Shown in pieces: positions 12,004-25,082 of a stretch of DNA of 64,000 bases. This DNA is from Hevea brasiliensis. Lineage: Eukaryota; Streptophyta; Magnoliopsida; Malpighiales; Euphorbiaceae. The DNA is taken from the NCBI RefSeq assembly GCF_030052815.1, contig NC_079501.1, positions 81,225,979-81,289,978 on the forward strand, given 5' to 3'. The position numbers were made by a program, and so were the translations under genes. The notes beneath the pieces are model-generated. The model was not told where the DNA came from. It searched no databases and saw only the letters and a list, made by a program, of their open reading frames with translations. Each line of letters opens with the position of its first letter. The first letter of the stretch is position 1.

Positions 12004-13646
12004 TGTTAGTAGTATGCCCTAGAGTATATCATTTTGTATGTATCTTGTATATATTTTATTAATAAAAAAAGGCAATTTCACTTTTTCATTTACATAATAT
12101 ATTTATTTATAATAGAAAAGATCCATTGATATTTTGTTAGAAATTCTATTCTTAAGTTATTAAGAATATGAGTGAGAATATTTCTTGCACAAAGTATCAT
12201 AAATTGGTTCACAATCGAGGATACTTCACAAAGGACATGACTTATCCAGAAGGATTGTAATCATGTTTGTTCCCAAGGTATTTATATGAGATATAAATAA
12301 GATGGAGTAGTGAGTCTCATGCCACATAACAAACATGATAGGCACTTATACATGATAAGTAGGCCGAACCAGTGGCGCTTATGACAAGCACATAGAGTTT
12401 ACTCTTGTCAATGCATGGTCATATATCATATTAGTGCATATAATCTTTAGACCTGAGATAACACAGTTATCTTGTATATAGGTGGTTTGAGTTTGATACT
12501 GCTTCCATACTTGTACTGTGTATGGGTATATGGGCATGTGTTGGCTCCTACTAGTTATATATAGAGATAGGTGTTCATCAAGATGGGATCCATTACCCTA
12601 AGTAAATAGGGATAAAATCCTATGTTCATTTAATTGTTCTTAATGTTTCAAGTTCCTGGCCAAGACAGATAAATTTAATCAGACTTGAAACCAAATCTAG
12701 GTTATTGGACGTACAGTATAAATTAAATTTATATTTAATTTGATTAAATATGAATTTAATTATGAGAAATTAATTAATTAATTTTTTTATATTTGATATA
12801 AATTGATTTAAAGAGGAGAAATTATAATTTTGGGTTGAGAACTCAAATTAAAGAGTAAGGGCAAATTGGTCTTTTCACATAATGACATATGGCATCATGA
12901 AATGGTGACACATAACACCATATGATCTTTCCACTTGTCTTCCTATGATGGAAGATCACTTGTTATGATTTAAATGGAGCTTGACACTTGGCTTCATAGG
13001 ATTAAATCAAATAATGATAAGATGGGATCTTGTGATGACATATGGCAAGTGAATTAGGGTTTAACCTAAGTATATAAAGAGAGGTCATAAAGAAAATCTG
13101 CCTACTCTCTCTTTTCTCTTATATGGGACGGCACTTTGGTGAGTTCCTCTCCTCTCTTCTTTTCTCACTTGATTCAAAGAAAAATCCCTTAGTTCCTTTG
13201 AATTAAAATTGCTAGAAAAGGCTTCAAATGTCCTAAATACCCATTAACCTTCACTAAAGCACTAAACCCCATCTTCAAGTTGTTGGCAAAGCTTGAGAGG
13301 CAATATTTGGGGCTGCCATAGTTGCTTCTTGGTGTGCTTGTGGTGGAGAAGCTAGATAGACAACATTTGGGGTCCTAAGAGCATCCTAAGATTGCATCAA
13401 TTGTGCATCAACAGGTTAGTATCTAAAAATCCCTCTTTTAGTTAGGATTTGATTGAATTAAATATTAATTTATAATCTTTAATGGAAAATGAAATTTTAA
13501 TGCATGCTAAAATATGTTTTGGTATGCAATTGGACATTGGAACTTGATTAGGTTCATAAGAAACTTTGTATGTTGCATGTAACCTTAGAAATAATTTTTG
13601 AAATTCAAGGTTCTAATGTCCAATAATCACGCTTCCACTCCTTTCA
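12004..13646 (+). repeat. TE-3 5' LTR
   Basis: Begins TGTTAGTAGTATGCCC and ends CACTCCTTTCA just before the PBS at 13650. At about 1.64 kb it is shorter than the 2.1 kb family length. Compared with 8618-10731 it lacks roughly 480 bp at about 12679, where the text jumps from the region after TTTCAAGTTCC to the region ACTTGAAACCAAATCTAGG. Confidence 0.88.
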
Positions 13647-15196
13647 ATTGGTATTAGAGCCACTATATTTGCCATTAAGATTGTTTATGAGGTTTCATTG
13701 TGTGATTGGATCAAATTTGGATTGATCTAAAGCTATTTGAGTGTTCATGTGTGGCGGCATCAATGTGATGGTGATCAAGAGGTGGCGGCATGGTTGAGAT
13801 GCACACCCCAAGGGTGCGTTTTGGTTTTGGGCTTGGGTTTTGGTCTCCTTTATGCAATTATTGTATATTTTAAGGCCCATACCTAATTAAATTATTTAAT
13901 TAGGAATTTTAATCACACAATTAATTTTTGAAAAATATTTTCAAGGTATTAAATTTGGAAAGGATTTCTAAATTTAAATTTATTTAAATGAGATTCAAAT
14001 CTGAATTTTTTGGTTGAATATGTGATATTCAATTTAATTTTTAGTATATATATTTTATTTAATTATTAAATTTTAATATGCATGATGGATGATCATGAAC
14101 AATAAAAGACCAATGTGATTGGATTTATTTCTTTTATTTTTCTTTGGGTTGTAAAATAATTAATTTTATTTTAGTGGCATGTATTATAAATGTTGTAATA
14201 ATTTAGGTTGTAATTTATTTATTTAAGGACTTTAAAGTCCATATTCTTGCAAATTCACCTTGGTATGCCAAGGATTACAATGTAATTGGATTGCAAGAAG
14301 ATCAAGGAGGTCAAGAGCATTAGTGGGACTAGTGAAAGGAAATCAAGATCAAGTGTTGATTATGTACTCCTTCAATAACTCTTGTAAAATGAATGAATGA
14401 AATACACTTAGGAATGTCCTGATTCAATTCTTGGTGGCTCAGAATTGAATCCCTTAAAAAGTCCATGATTATACCATATTATTTGTTTATCCATGTATGC
14501 ATGAGATGTATGGAAATTTATGCAAGTATATGATATATGCATGCCAATTGGATAATGTGCAAAGTGAGACCATAATAGTAATTAAGCTGACCACTAAATC
14601 TTCCAAACAAATGATTAAGTTGGAAATGGCATAATTAAAGTAATTATATCATGGCCCTCCATTGAGGCAATTATTTTAAGAAATTTTAAATACTTGCATG
14701 TGATGCATTTAATTTACAAGATTTTCTTAAGAATAATTGTTAAGCATGAGATGTTGTAAATATGTAAATAGTTGATGGCCAATAATGGATGTGCCTAAAG
14801 ACATTAAAATTATTTGCATGTTTACTGGCTCAATGGGATCAACTTATCTAATGCAAGATAAATCAATAATGGATGTGCCTGAGATTTTGAGCATTAGGAG
14901 CTAAATAAATGATTGAACCTCACATGAGATGTGATGGGCAAGGAGTTGCTCACTTATTAGTTTATTGTAATTCCAATAATGGATGTGCCTAAGGATGATT
15001 AATAAGACTATAAGAATTCAATCACCCACTAGAAATCCATCCAACTAGGATTTCCGTTTTCCTACTTTGGAAGTGTAGGATTCGCCAAGTTAGTGGGAGG
15101 ACCAATTTGATTAAAAGACCATAATCATTTTGGTTAATTACTTGATACATTTACTAATTAATATAATTATTTTCAGCAGTTAATTTTCTGATAATA
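13647..15196 (+). other. TE-3 PBS and leader
   Basis: The PBS TGGTATTAGAGCC (13649-13661) matches the initiator tRNA-Met type with one change. The leader that follows has no convincing ORF. It corresponds to the minus-strand TE-2 leader. Confidence 0.78.
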
Positions 15197-16110
15197 ATGA
15201 GCACACAATAACCACCATCATCCAATGTCCTTGCGAGCATACTTGATCACAATAGGTTGACAGGACCTAATCTTTATGATTGGCTAAGAAATTTAAAACT
15301 TGTCCTGAACCTAGAACGTATTTGATATGTTTTAGACTTAAAGGTTCCTGGTCCCTTACCTCCAGAGGCCACTCAAGAGGAACTAGACACTTTGAACAAG
15401 TGGAAGGAGCATGATATGAGAGCCAAATGTTATATGCTTACTTCAATGAGTAATGAGTTATAGAAGCAGCATGAAAATATACAAAATGCAAGTGAGATTC
15501 TCCTTCAACTTCAAGAGTTATACGGTAAGCACAGTAGGAATGCTAGGTATGAGATATCTAGGCAGCTATTCCGCATGAGGATGTCTGAGGGATAGAATAT
15601 AGGAGATCATGTCCATAAGATGATTCGGCTTATTGAGCAGCTGGAACATCTTAATTTTCACATGGATTTCCCACTGCAAACGGATTTGATCCTTCAGTCC
15701 GTGCCTAAGTCATTTGGAAATTTTGTGACAAATTTTCATATGAAAAAGTAAGAGTGTACTTTGGCTAGGTTGCTTAACATGCTGGTTATTGCCCAAAAGA
15801 ATATGCAGGGCAATAAAGGAAAAGAAATGGCTTTGATTGCATCTTATTCTTCTGTTGGAAAGTCCAAAAAGAAGAAGGGCAATAAAAATAAGAAACCTCA
15901 AATTCTTAAACCTTCCAAGAAGATATCAAAATAGAAGGGCAAGACCGAAGCTGACAAAGGCAAGGGAAAGTGTTTCCACTGCTAGATGGATGGGCACTGG
16001 AAAAGGAACTGCCTAGAGTATCTTGCTTCTCTGAAGGACAAGAAGGATAGACCTTCAAAAGGTATGTCTGTGTCTTGTTATTTACATTCTGATGATACTC
16101 ATAGTTCATC
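15197..16110 (+). pseudogene. TE-3 gag, degenerate
   Basis: Starts with ATG at 15197 (MSTQ, stop, PPSSNVLASIL). It follows the copia UBN2 gag fold: DWLRNLKLVLNLE, PPEATQEELDTLNKW, HVHKMIRLIEQLEHLNFH, FGNFVTNFHMKK. Lys-rich tails and a zinc knuckle near 15969-16010 come next. The knuckle keeps all four ligands (Cys, Cys, His, Cys) but has a stop after CFHC. At least six in-frame stops are present, many of them at codons where TE-2 has Gln or Trp. Confidence 0.87.
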
Positions 16111-16630
16111 TACAGCTTGGATTTTAGATACTGGTGCTAGTTCTCATATTACTTATAATATGCAGGAACTAGCAAGTAGTAGCAGCTTGCAGTCACGAGA
16201 TATTAGACTTCGGGTTGGTAATGGCTCAACTGTTGAAGCTTTACCATAGGATCTAAATCTTTATACATGTGTGGACATGTTTTGTATTTAAATAAGCATG
16301 TACTTGATGCTTTTAAGAACATCATTTCTATATCTTGTTTGATTAGAAACGGTTATAAATATCAGTTCACAAATGTTTGCAATATTTATTTTGAAAATAA
16401 ATATGTTGGTTCGGGTTATATGCATGATAGACTTTATTATTTAGATAATAATGTTAAATACAAATCTAATGCAAGCAATCTAAATGAATGTAATGCCATG
16501 ATGAAAATCAACTCAAGTTCAAAATATATTTGGCACTTAAGATTAGGTCATGTTGCAGAAGATAGGATTGCAAAGCTGGAGAAAATGGGGATTTTATCCT
16601 CATTGGGTTCTGAACCTACTCCAACTTGTG
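16111..16630 (+). pseudogene. TE-3 protease and pre-integrase, 5' part
   Basis: The aspartic protease site WILDTGASSHIT lies near 16117-16155. The pre-integrase domain (16267-16630) includes a visible His-X-Leu-Gly-His motif (WHLRLGHVAEDRIAKL). TE-4 interrupts the coding sequence at 16630, inside the Cys-rich end of this domain (SEPTPTC). It resumes at 21417 after the TSD. Confidence 0.87.
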
Positions 16631-17517
16631 TGTCACACCCTACTCCCCCATAAGATGTAACATGATCCCGTAGTACACCTAATGAATTACCGTACTTTGC
16701 CTACCGATAACCCATTAGATATACTACAAGGGATTTTAAAACAATTTTCAAGAAATTTAAATCATCAATTAAAATCTGGTGTTATAAAATTTTTTTCAAA
16801 ATTTCGGCAGAGTGCCGGCTATATTTTGAGAAAAAAGTTCTTCAAACCTGAAAAAGAAAACACTCCCAATATGTTTTCTCAAATACAACTCCAAGAAACT
16901 TCATTTCATCTCACAATTCAATCTCAATAATCAATCATTTCATTTTCAAAGCAACCTCATCATAAAAGAAATATTTCATTGATTACAAGACTCAAAAATT
17001 AATATTACAAAAGTATTCAGGTAAATGAAACCTCAAATTTACATTTATGATAATTTACATTTAATTACATACCAAAATATTTTACAAGAGTTTTTATACA
17101 ACTGCTCAAATAATTTACATACATATTATTACATGCATACATCAAAACCTGTGTACATGGGTATACCTAGAGCTGATCTGAATGTCTCTTCAAAGAAGTT
17201 TACTCAATTGCTCTATGCTCTTTTCACCTGCAACAGCATATAATGCTATCGCTGAGTGGTGAACTCAGTGGTGCACAACTATAATTTAAAACATAATATA
17301 ATATACCTTAATAAAAATTACAGCAATTAATTTGGAAATCTGGATACTCATCAAATTCCAAAACTCAAAATATTCATTGCCAATAATATAAATCATTTGT
17401 ATAAAATGACTTTGATCACGAAATTCAATTTATCAAATCATAGCTAACCATTTAAGGTAATTCCAACAAATCAATTATACATAAATCATAATTGAAATCA
17501 CAATTCTTTACTATTCA

Positions 17518-17608
17518 AAAACATTCTTTATCTCAAAAGCCACTCTTTATCTCAAAAGCCATTCTTTATCTCAAAAGTCATTCTTTATCTCAAAAACCAT
17601 TCTTTATC
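17518..17608. repeat. Short tandem repeat in the TE-4 LTR, 22 bp unit
   Basis: Four to five imperfect copies of a unit resembling CATTCTTTATCTCAAAAGC run head to tail. Confidence 0.85.
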
Positions 17609-17652
17609 TCACTAACTATGCAAGACTAATCCGAAAGGGCCATCTTCGGGGT

Positions 17653-17722
17653 GATTCTAACTCCCTATGGTCGGGGAGGTCGAATCGGATTCTAACTCCC
17701 TATGGTCGGGGAGGTCGAATCA
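17653..17722. repeat. 35 bp tandem duplication in the TE-4 LTR
   Basis: Two copies, 17653-17687 and 17688-17722, differ only at the last base. The unit begins GATTCTAACTCCCTATGG and is more GC-rich than its surroundings. Confidence 0.9.
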
Positions 17723-20035
17723 TCGTGCACGGTACACATCACAATAATGAATCTTCCGAAAGGGCCATAACATAAAACTTAGATCTAACCTCTAATAAGA
17801 GGAGAATCTAAGCTTGTGCACGTACCATGGTAATCAAAACACAACTAACTCCATTGTCTTCACAACAAATGAGAGAGACAGGTAATAACCTAGTCAAGCA
17901 TCTATAGTGAGATATAAAACAATATCACAATCCTTTTAGTGAGCATAAATCACAATACAATTCGATACAAAGTCAATTCCAATATTCAATAATTTTTATG
18001 CTCATCACAATTCAAATCATAAATTTGCATTTTTCCATGCAAATTGCCCATCACAATTCAAAACATGTTCTATCACAATTTTCCAAAATATAATTTATTC
18101 AATTCATAACAATGCTTAATACTTGTGGAAATACCATTTCACAAAGCTAAATTCATACATACTATAATAATTTCAATAATCATTGAATTAAATCCAATGC
18201 TTGTTAAACATAATACATAAGAAAAATATGTCATTTCATCATATGAAATGTTCAGAATAAAATCAGTTAAAAATTAGTTGTGCAAAAACCTCTGATAAAT
18301 GTCTCTTGGCTCTGACTCAGTGTTTCCTTCCCCTTCCCTGAGTCTTTGCTAACTGAAACACACAATTTGAAGTGTTTCAGTACTCATTTAAACCGTCTCT
18401 AACAATAAGGCTTAATAATTAATTTATTGAATTCTATTATTTCCTTAGTCAACCTAAGATGTTGACCCTCGATGCATTCTAGATGAATTAGGTTTAATGT
18501 TACCAATATGTCACATTTTATAGCCCTTTAGTATTGGTATATGTTACCAATTTCATTTTCAAGTATATTGCATTTTATTGCAATTTGCTGAATTTCGGTA
18601 TACTAATTTAACCTAGCCGGATGACCTAGTTCCCTCGGTTTTCGGGTTTTGGTACAAACTACAAACTTGTAGGCCTATGTCTTATTGCACGCGGCACAAA
18701 ATTTCAGGTCATTCTAAGTTGTTTAGACCAAGTTATGGTCAATTTACCAATGCTGGACAGAATGCATCAAAATGGTAACTTTAGATCACTTTTGGTTTGG
18801 CCAGTTTTGGTACCTGAACTTGTGCAAGCTATTTTGCTTAGTTCTGGCCATTCTGGACTTTAGTGTCTCCATAAGAGTTGTAGATCTATGTCTAAAATAT
18901 TCATGGTAAAAATTTCAGGTCATTTGGATCTGTTTTGAGTGAGTTATGGCCAAAACACTAACTACTGCCCAAATGGTCAATTTTCAGGCTTTCAAGTCAC
19001 TAATCCGGATTTGGTTATTTTTCAAGTCACCTTCTAGGCAGAATTTTGGTAAGCTTCCTTCATGAAAGTTGGCACATTTTGTGTCTAGTTTCACCTTCAA
19101 TTGGTCTCATACCAATTGGAGTCACACACTTAAGGTTCTGAGCCAAAACATACACTGCCCTTTTACATATTGTTCATCCTCACCAATTACACATCCAACA
19201 CTTACCTAATTAACTCTTCCATGCCAATTCTGGTTTGTACCTTAATATTAACACACTTTACTTCAGATTTTTGGTCATTTTGGCAGCTTGTAACCACTCT
19301 CAACATACACATTATAATTCAGAATTTTTCCAAGTCCAATTACAATAATTAACCACATGACATACCTCATTTACATGTCCAAATTTAAACCATTATACAC
19401 ATATCCATGCTGCCATCAATAACAACATCTTAGACAACCATAAACAAGTAAAAACAAGCTACATATACAGAATTTCTATGGCTGCCAAAATGTACATCTC
19501 CATTAATACATCAAACTTCAAAAATTCTTCCATAAACCAACTACCTACAACCTTGGTTACACTTTTAATGAAACAAGAATTGAAAACACTCACTTACTAC
19601 TTTTGAAGTTCTTCAAAATCTCACCAAAACTTAACTTTCTTGCTCCTAGTATGCTGCCCAAGGTATGTTGGTCAAGTTTAGTGAAGGAACCTAATGGAAA
19701 AAGTAGCTAGAACATGGTGAAATTAAGCTCTCACCATGGATAGCCATGGAGTTTTCTCTCAATATTGATTTCGGCTGGTTCTCTTCCTAAGGTTGAAGAT
19801 GAGTGCTGCACCTCCCAAGTGTCCCTTTAGGTGTCCATTTGCTGAAGTTAGTGGAGCACTAGTAAAAGTTTTAATGGTTATTTATTTAATTTATAATTTT
19901 TGCACATTTTCCTCCTATCTTTTGCTATTTAGATTATGTACCACCATTTTAATTTTTCATGACATTTTCCAAGTGTAATATCATTTATTTTTAATGGAAA
20001 TTTAGGTCAAAAGACAACTCGGGTGTCAAATTGAT

Positions 20036-20970
20036 GAGGAACCGGTTGCACCAATTCCACATCAAGGGCCAATAACTAGAGCAATGGCTAAGAAGCTTCA
20101 AGGCTTGGTGCATAAGCACATCACCAAGTCCAACCTCTTGCAAGAATTCGGTTTGGACATGGAAGAGAGAAGCCAACCTTGCTGTACATTCCTTTGCATA
20201 TTTAAGGAGCCAAGAGACCAAGTGGCATCCGTCCAAGTTGGCATACATGTGGCAGCCACGTCAGCAAGTCCATCCTAGTTGGCATCCAATGTGGCGTCCA
20301 AGTGGAGTGCCTAGGTGGCAGCACAATTGGCAACCCATCTCCACCTACCTTTTGAAGATGCTTTTGTCCATTTTGCAAAGATTGGAAGCCATAACTTTGT
20401 CCAAGAGCTCCAGCCATGCTTCAACTTTTTATAGGAAAAGCAAAGTTACTACTTTCAGCTTCAAGACAAAACATCTCTTTTCAAATTGTCTCTCAATTGT
20501 AGCCTGCCAAATCTGACCTTCCTATTAATGTTTGAACTTTGTATCTATTTTTAGGAGAGATTGGTGTATTAACCAAGACTTGCACATGTCCCATGGTTGT
20601 TGAAGTGTCTTGGCAGAATACACTAACACATATTTCTGCCTTCTTTTGTTTCATTTTGGGGACAGAATTCATATGGTATTTTTTTGAGCAAAATTGCTGG
20701 AGCTTTGCTTCAAAGTTCTTCTTAGAACTCTCTCTATTTTTCTTAGCAAATTCTTGCCTTGATTTGTTAAGTTTTATTATATGTTCAAGGTTGTTCATCA
20801 GCATAGGTGAATTGGTCTTGTTCTTGGCTGTCTTTCTTGGGAATTATATTTTCAGTTCTCCATCTTCAAGGTGAAGGGTTGAAGGTTCAAGGGCTTGGCT
20901 TGTTTTGAAGACGGTCCTTTGGTCTTTCTTCTTAGTAGAATCAGCAACTAAGGGTAGAAACCGTATCACA
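20036..20970 (+). pseudogene. Captured gypsy pol C-terminal fragment inside TE-4
   Basis: TE-4 sequence homologous to the TE-8 LTR is interrupted here; the LTR text resumes at ACCACAATGCCCC. The first part is open on the plus strand and contains GPITRAMAKKLQ (about 20068-20103). This is the type of basic motif found at the C-terminus of many plant Ty3/gypsy polyproteins, and here it runs to a stop near 20276. Repeats of a GTGGC/CCAAGT(T)GG type follow, then AT-richer non-coding sequence. No boundary repeats were recognised, so the edges are approximate. Confidence 0.5.
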
Positions 20971-21416
20971 AATGACCACAATGCCCCTATTCGGGTTGCA
21001 TTCCCGATTTTTCGGTAACACCAAGTTTTGTCGTTTTCTCGATTTCTCGTTTTTTCTTTGTACTAATTATTTAATTTTTCTTTGATATTTCTAATGACAT
21101 TTATACTTCAATAGATATTCATTTAAGTCTTAAAAATATTTTCTAGGGTTCCCCGCAGTTCAAGACTAGTCAACGGTCTACGCCGCAACTTCTCAGTGCG
21201 GTCACCCATCGCTATGGTTCTCGGCTCGTTTAACTTGATTACATTTCATTGCTATTATTTTTTCTTCATTTTTCTTCTATTTTCTTTTCTTGTATTTCAT
21301 TATTTTATGTCTCCTCACCCATATCTAAGTGTAGATCTAGGCATCCTAGCTGTCCGGACAACACTGGTCACTGGAACAGTAGAACGCACTACCGAACATA
21401 GGGGTGTTATATTGTG

Positions 21417-22440
21417 AATCCTGCCTTCAAGGCATAATGACTAGATCACCTTTTGTTGGATAAGGGTTAAGAGCTGAAAATATTTTGGAATTGATACATA
21501 GTGATGTATGTGGTCCATTTAAGAAAATGGCTAGAGGCGGTTTTCATTACTTTATTACCTTTACTGATGATAAATCAAGGTTTGGGTATTTGTATTTGAT
21601 GAAATACAAATATGAATCCTTTGAAAAGTTCAAAGAATTTAAATGTGAAGTAGAAAATCAAACAGGAAAAAGTATTAAAACTCTTCAATCAGATCATGGA
21701 GGTGAATACTTAAGTACTGAATTTGATGAATACTTGAAAGAGCATGGCATTATCTCCCAACTGACTCCTCCAAGAATGCCACAACTGAATGGTGTATCTG
21801 AAAGGAGAAATCGTACCCTATTAGATATGGTATGCACTATAATGACCTATACTGATATGCCAATCTCTTTTTAGGGATTTGCATTAGAATCAGCTTTCAT
21901 ATTCTGAATAGAATTCCATCAAAATCAGTTTATTCCACACCTTATGAGATATGGCATGAAAGAAAACCAAGTCTTAAGCATGTTAAGATTTGGAGTTGTC
22001 CAGCTTACATTAAAAAGCTGAACATTGATAAATTGGAAATCAGATCAGAATAAGGTCGATTTGTTGGATACCCAAAAGAAATTTTTGGATATTATTTTTA
22101 TTTGCCTACATCACAAAAGGTTTTGGTAAGCAGAGATGTCATATTTCTTGAATAGCAGTTTATTCAAGAAGGTGGTTTGAAGGCAAATAGAGTTAGAATT
22201 GGAGAATTCTGATCAACCAATAGATCAAATGGATATAGATCCATCTAGTCAACTACACCTATTGATGAAACATCTATAGTAATTCCTCGTAGATCGACCA
22301 GGATATCTCACCCACCAGTGAGATATGGTTTTCTTCATGAAGATGAACAAGAGTTATTTACTCATGATGAAACAGATCATGGAGATGATCCTCTTACCTA
22401 TGAAGAAGCTATAACAGATATAGACTCTTCAAAATAGATT
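21417..22440 (+). pseudogene. TE-3 integrase, degenerate
   Basis: Pol resumes after TE-4. The core catalytic regions are visible: ELIHSDVCGPF (21491-), KTLQSDHGGEYLSTEF and NGVSERRNRTLLDM, so the D, D and E regions are all present. It is broken by a stop after MPISF (21874) and by frame changes beyond. The C-terminal region WSCPAYIKKL and the linker towards RT follow. Confidence 0.88.
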
Positions 22441-23475
22441 GAAGCTATGAAATTCGAAATTGATTCCATGCATAAGAACCAAGTTTGGGACATTGTTGAC
22501 CCACCTAAAGGTATTATACCTATAGGGAATAATGGGTTTTCAAGAAAAAGATTGGTTCTGATGAAGAGGTAGAGACCTATAAGGCAAGGTTAGTAGCGAA
22601 AGGGTTTCACCAAAGGGAAGGAATTGACTATGAGGAGACTTTCTTACCTGTTACCATGCTTAAATCAATTAGGATTCTATTAGCAATAGTTGCATACTAT
22701 GATTATGAGATTTGGCAGATGGATGTCAAAACAGTTTTTCTCAATGGATACATTGATGAAAACATTTTCATGGAATAACCTAAGGGTTTTGAATCCCAAG
22801 ATAGTTCCAAGGTGTACAAGCTAAAGCGATCCATTTATGAGTTAAAATAAGCTTCGAGGAGTTGGAACATCCGTTTTGATGAAGTCATTAAGTTATTTGG
22901 TTTTATCAAAAATATGGATGAACCATTTGTATATAAGAAGGTTAGTGATAGTGCTATCACTTTCCTTGTCTTATATGTGGATGATATTCTGTTGATAGGT
23001 AATGACATAGGTATGTTGACAACTGTAAAAGTATGGTTGTCAAATACATTCTCCATGAAAAACTTAGGGGAGACAACCTATATTCTTGGAATTCACATCT
23101 ATAGAGATAGAGTGAAAAGAATAATTGATTTATCCCAAAGTCTATACTTGGAAAAGGTGTTAAAGAGGTTTAACATGCTTAATTCTAAGAGAGGACTGTT
23201 ACCAGTGAGACATGGTATCCACCTTTCTAAAGGGATGTCTCCAAAGACACTTGAAGAGAGAGATAAATTTGTTAGGATTCCATATGCTTCGACAATTGGA
23301 AGTTTGATGTATGCAATGATGTGTACTAGGTTGGATATCGCATATGCTATTAGTTTGACTAGCAAGTTTCAATCCAATCTAAGTTTGGAACATTGGATAG
23401 CTATCAAGAATATCCTTAAGTACTTGAGAAGAACTAAGGATTTATTCTTGATTTATGGAGGTGGTGACTTAGTAT
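22441..23475 (+). pseudogene. TE-3 reverse transcriptase, degenerate
   Basis: RVT_2 type. WQMDVKTVFLNGYIDENIF lies near 22714-22770. Stops replace Gln (MEQ-type position) and occur in the ELK/ASRSW segment. The catalytic box VLYVDDILLIGND lies at about 22966-23004, within a long open stretch 22914-23492. The frame is lost near 23470 by what looks like a single-base change, since RNase H follows in the next frame. Confidence 0.88.
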
Positions 23476-23961
23476 TTGGATGGTTACACTGATTTTGATT
23501 TTCAATCAGATATCGATGATAGAAAGTCTACCTCTGGGTTTGTGTTCATTTGTAATGGAGGTACAGTTAGTTGGAAGAGTTCCAAACAGAGTATGACTGT
23601 TGATTCCACTATAGAGGCAGAGTATATTGCTGCATCAGATGCTGCAAAAGAGGCTGTTTGGATAAAGAAGTTCATGAAAGAACTTACAGTAGTTCCTTCC
23701 ATTGAGTTAGCAGTTCCACTCTACTGTGACAACAATGGAGTGGTCATACAGGCTAAGGAACCCCGGTCTCACCAGAAATCCAAACACATAGAAAGGCACT
23801 ATCACATTATCAGAGAGATAGTTGGGCAAGGCGATGTAGCCATGCAAAAAATAGCATTAGCTGAAAATCTAGCTGATCCATTCACAAAGCCTATGTCACA
23901 AGCTCAGTTAGACCGATATCTTAAGAAGATGGGCCTAAGATATTGTAATGAATGGCTCTAG
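23476..23961 (+). pseudogene. TE-3 RNase H and pol C-terminus
   Basis: This copia RNase H segment is intact as a segment: DFQSDIDDRKSTSGFVF, then STIEAEYIAASDAAKEAVW, LYCDNNGVVIQAKEP and HIERHYHIIREIVGQG. It ends RYCNEWL and a stop at 23959-23961. The stop is 14 bases before the 3' LTR, as is usual for the family. It serves as a reference for the broken copy in TE-2. Confidence 0.9.
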
Positions 23962-25082
23962 TGCTAGTGGGAGATTGTTAGTAGTATGCCCTAGAGTATG
24001 TCATTTTCTATGTATCTTGTACATATTTTATTAATAAAAAAGGCAATTTCACTTTTCCATTTACATAATATATTTATGTGTAATAGAAAAGGTCCATTGA
24101 TATTTTGTTAGAAATTATATTCTTAAGTTGTTAAGAATATGAGTGACAGTATTTCTAGCACAAAGTATCATAAATTGGTTCACAATCGAGGACACTTCAC
24201 AAAGGACATAACCTATCCAGAAAGATTGTAATCATGTTTATTCCCAAGGTATTTATATGAGAAATAAATAAGATGGAGTGGTGAGTCTCATGCCACATAA
24301 CAAACATGATAGGCACTTATACATGATAAGTAGGCCGAACCACTGATGCTTATGACAAGCACATGGAGTTTACTCTTGTCAATGCATTGCCATATATCAT
24401 ATCATTGCATATAATCTTTAAACCTGAGATAACACAGTTATCTTGTATATAGGTGGTTTGAGTTTGATACTACTTTCATACTTGTACTGTGTATGGATAT
24501 ATGGGCATGTGTTGGCTACTACTAGTTATATATGGAGATAGGTGTTGATCAAGATGGGATCCATTACCCTAAGTAAATAGGGATAAAATCCTATGTTCAT
24601 TTAATTATTCTTAATGTTTCAAGTTCCTAGCTAGGACAGACAGATTTAGTCAGAAAAGAGTTTCTGACAAGAAAATCTAATTAATCAAGAACTGGAATTA
24701 AAAAAGAACATAATGTTCATAGCAAATGGGGTTTGACATTAACCATGACTCCAGCTCGAATTGGGATTTTGTAATGGAGAGATTCTAGTACATGGTAACA
24801 TATGATTAAAGGTTCATTTAAGGTATTCCTTATTACTGATTGGGTGGCCATGGCATACTATGCTAGGTGTTAACCATGGTCTATGAGATACCTAAAATGA
24901 TTTAGAGAAATCATTTACGGTAAGAAAGTGTTCTAATGATATTAAGAGTTAATATCATTTCTCATTGTGAATAAGTAATGAGCCTAGTAAATCACACATC
25001 TACACAAGCTAATCACCATTTAAAATGTGATTTAATTGATCAATTAAAGAGTTTAATTAATTAATTAAAGAGGTTTGGTTTG
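23962..25082 (+). repeat. TE-3 polypurine tract and truncated 3' LTR
   Basis: The polypurine tract GCTAGTGGGAGAT is followed by the LTR starting TGTTAGTAGTATGCCC at 23976. About 1.1 kb of the 2.1 kb LTR is present. It breaks off near 25082 after GGTTTGGTTTGCAAATAGA and passes directly into LTR sequence of TE-5. Confidence 0.87.

Larger units (their letters stand above)
16631..21411 (-). mobile_element. TE-4, gypsy solo LTR (4.8 kb) inserted in TE-3 pol
   Basis: Flanked by the perfect TSD ttgtg (16626-16630 and 21412-21416). It starts TGTCACACC and ends GGGGTGTTATA on the plus strand, so its coding orientation is minus. The outer ends match the Tekay-like LTRs of TE-8 (TGTCACACC...GGTGTTACA). 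The final CA of the family is mutated to TA. There is no PBS, polypurine tract or internal region, so this is a recombination product (solo LTR). It is about 1 kb longer than the TE-8 LTRs, largely because of a foreign segment at about 20036-20970. The short ORFs inside look like chance. Confidence 0.88.
12004..25082 (+). mobile_element. TE-3, plus-strand Ty1/copia LTR retrotransposon inserted in TE-1
   Basis: A copia element of the same family as TE-2 but in plus orientation: 5' LTR 12004-13646, PBS, leader, gag-pol, polypurine tract and truncated 3' LTR 23976 to about 25082. Pol is split by the solo LTR TE-4 (16631-21411). The right TSD is missing because the 3' LTR is cut where TE-5 begins. 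Stops and frameshifts occur in all genes. Confidence 0.9.

Noticed and set aside
17518..17722. Regular repeats as a CRISPR-like array
   Set aside because: The units are directly adjacent without unique spacers, and the context is a plant LTR.
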